Source: Stackebrandtia albiflava (GTDB taxonomy: Bacteria; Actinomycetota; Actinomycetes; Mycobacteriales; Micromonosporaceae). Taken from it: a DNA stretch of 64,000 nt. The DNA lies in assembly GCF_007994225.1 (NCBI RefSeq), contig NZ_VLLL01000005.1, forward strand, positions 748,359-812,358. The letters run 5' to 3'. This document shows, in pieces, positions 62,811 to 64,000 of the stretch (its first letter is position 1; each line of letters begins with the position of its first letter). The position numbers and the translations under genes are program-made. The notes under the pieces were generated by a model. It was given only the letters and a program-made list of their open reading frames with translations, did not search any database and was not told the origin of the DNA.

Positions 62811-63248
62811 ATGACGGCCCCGCGAGCCGAATGGTGCATCGTCGCCACCCTGCTGCCGTACCCCTATGACGGCGACAAGCAGGGGTTCCGTAGTCACGGC
62901 ATCTTCCCTGCGGGGTCACGTCTGCACGTGATCGGTGGTTTCGCCGGCATGGGCCACGAGACGGTGACCGTGGTGGGGTTCTCACACGGTCGGCGCCGGC
63001 CGGTGTCCGCGTTCCTGCCCGGGCGTTACCTGGGAGGCTGGCGGGCCCGGCTGGTATACCGGCCGGCGATCCTGCGGCGGATCCATCAGGCCGAGGAGTT
63101 CGACTCCACGACGGCTCACCGTTGGCGGCACCTGATGCCCGGGGATCACCTGGGACGCATTGACGCCACCGACCCCGAGTACGGCGACGTGCTCGCCTCG
63201 GTCGCCGCCTGGTTCCAGCGCCGGTTCCACGGTGACGAGGAGGAGTGA
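62811..63248 (+). CDS. Hypothetical protein (145 aa)
   Basis: A soluble protein that I do not recognise. It opens MTAPRAEWCIVATLLPYPYD and has an IFPAGSRLHVIGGFAGMGHE segment and a basic central part (SHGRRRPVSAFLPGRYLGGW). The last third is helical and charged, ending RRFHGDEEE. Codon bias is strongly gene-like and a leaderless -10 precedes it. It is convergent with the ElaA gene, 5 nt apart. Confidence 0.7.
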   Translation: MTAPRAEWCIVATLLPYPYDGDKQGFRSHGIFPAGSRLHVIGGFAGMGHETVTVVGFSHGRRRPVSAFLPGRYLGGWRARLVYRPAILRRIHQAEEFDSTTAHRWRHLMPGDHLGRIDATDPEYGDVLASVAAWFQRRFHGDEEE

Positions 63249-63253
63249 ACCGG

Positions 63254-63685
63254 TCAGGGGCGTAGCATCGGAGTGTGGGGAATGCCGTCTTCCAAGTATT
63301 CCGGCCCGTCCGGAAGGAAGCCGTAACGGCTGTAGAACCCCAGGGCGTAACTCTGCGCCTCCAGCCGCACCGGTGCCGGACCCGTCAGCCGCACCGCCTC
63401 ACGCATGAGCCGGTCCGCGAGACCCTCGCCCCGCGCGTCGGACGCCGAGCACACCCGGCCGATGCGGTAACCGCCCTCCCGGTCCGACAACAGCCGCAGA
63501 TAGGCGGCGACACCACCGTCCCGGGCGATCCACAGGTGACGGGTCTCGGGATCGGTGTCCCGGCCGTCCAACTCCTGGTACGGACACTCCTGCTCCACCA
63601 CGAACACCGCGACCCTCAGCCGCAGCAACGTGTACAGCGTCGCCGCGTCGAGTTCCGCGAAGCGCCGGACCACCACCGCATCCAT
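63254..63685 (-). CDS. elaA: ElaA-type GNAT N-acetyltransferase
   Basis: A 143-residue GNAT: YTLLRLRVAVFVVEQECPYQ and ELDGRDTDPETRHLW are the ElaA signature, RIGRVCSASDARGEGLADRL the acetyl-CoA loop and AQSYALGFYSRYGFLPDG the end. Substrate unknown. Confidence 0.9.
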   Translation of the reverse strand: MDAVVVRRFAELDAATLYTLLRLRVAVFVVEQECPYQELDGRDTDPETRHLWIARDGGVAAYLRLLSDREGGYRIGRVCSASDARGEGLADRLMREAVRLTGPAPVRLEAQSYALGFYSRYGFLPDGPEYLEDGIPHTPMLRP

Positions 63686-63765
63686 CCCGTCATCTCAGCA
63701 CACCGCGGTGGCGCCGTCGCGCGGAAGTCATCGAAGGGCCGCACCGCGCGGGAGGGACACCGGTC

Positions 63766-64000
63766 ATGCCGATGTCGATGAGCCGCAGGTCGCTACTGGA
63801 ACTGGGCGCGGTCACCGCCGCCGGGGCCGTGGTGCCGTCCCCGGCGCGAAGCGGTGAGGACGAGGCGCCCGCGTCCGATCCCGAGGAGGCGGCCGACCGG
63901 ATCCGTGCGGTGTTCACCCGGTACAGCGAGGCGGCGGGCGGCTGGTGGCGGGCGAGGATCAGCGTCAACCGGCGGGACGGTTCTGCGGTGGACGCCATCG
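63766..64000 (+). CDS. Tat-exported protein, N-terminus only (cut by window edge)
   Basis: An open plus-strand frame with gene-like codons runs off the right edge. It begins MPMSMSRRSLLELGAVTAAG: SRRSLL is a twin-arginine motif followed by a hydrophobic stretch and a PSPARS cleavage region, so the product is exported folded. GGAGGG lies about 10 nt upstream. The visible mature part (DRIRAVFTRYSEAAGGWW) does not identify the family. Confidence 0.6.
   Translation, partial: MPMSMSRRSLLELGAVTAAGAVVPSPARSGEDEAPASDPEEAADRIRAVFTRYSEAAGGWWRARISVNRRDGSAVDAI

Noticed and set aside
1-64000. tRNA/rRNA genes, insertion sequences, integrases, CRISPR arrays
   Set aside because: I looked along both strands for transposase-like ORFs, repeat-spacer patterns and tRNA-like ends and saw none; a tRNAscan/ISfinder run would be needed to exclude small ones.

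Overview
This is chromosomal DNA from a high-GC actinomycete. Coding frames have strongly G/C-biased third positions. Several genes are actinobacterial hallmarks: DUF3039, DUF3099, DUF3159, DUF3710, DUF4193, DUF3000, mycothiol-linked maleylpyruvate isomerase-like, ChdC, and HrdB plus SigB. From memory, the backbone follows the M. tuberculosis Rv2676c-Rv2711 neighbourhood (chdC-hemY-hemE, RNase D, dxs, TRAM methyltransferase, APC permease, ceoB/ceoC, DUF3159, OB-fold, DUF3710, dut, DUF3093, DUF4193, LytR_C protein, principal sigma factor, sigB, ideR). The genus cannot be fixed from this window; a Glycomycetales/Micromonosporales-type organism is a guess.

Layout. 0-11 kb: the 5' end of ideR, sigB, a BlaI/M56 pair, small conserved genes, dtd, a DEIH-box helicase and the principal sigma factor hrdB. 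10.7-22.6 kb: a conserved block with a LytR_C protein, DUF4193, DUF3093, what looks like a decayed dut, DUF3710, OB-fold and DUF3159 proteins, the K+-linked genes ceoB/ceoC beside a KimA-like APC transporter, a TRAM methyltransferase, an adenosine deaminase-like gene and dxs. 22.6-26 kb: an SLT-like cell-wall protein and an OmpR-type two-component pair.

26-43 kb is an iron-acquisition region. A six-gene minus-strand operon (DHB dehydrogenase, isochorismate synthase, DHB-AMP ligase, isochorismatase-ArCP, DAHP synthase, and an NRPS with C-A-T-reductase order) predicts a 2,3-dihydroxybenzoate siderophore of the myxochelin type, with lysine as likely backbone. An AfsR/SARP-like regulator separates it from a FecBCD-type importer. 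Both units carry IdeR/DtxR boxes (35186-35204 and a perfect 19-mer at 41891-41909), and the likely regulator ideR opens the window.

43-50.5 kb holds a DivIVA-repeat protein, a GNAT, an orphan VapB-like antitoxin, secreted or metal-dependent peptidases (M23 and M43) and the fadBA beta-oxidation pair. 50.8-64 kb returns to the backbone: RNase D, a PEP-mutase/ICL-like enzyme, DUF3000, an unusual Hsp70-TM-WD40 fusion, a RibD-C reductase, the coproporphyrin-dependent haem genes hemE-hemY-chdC, an APC permease, an unknown protein, ElaA and a truncated Tat-exported protein.

Striking sequence-level signals: a 152-bp stretch identical between sigB and hrdB (probable gene conversion); many genes with a TANNNT -10 element 6-8 nt before the start codon and no ribosome-binding site (leaderless expression); long perfect palindromes acting as terminators between convergent genes; paired palindromes upstream of the RNase D gene; and loss of the stop codon in the SARP regulator.
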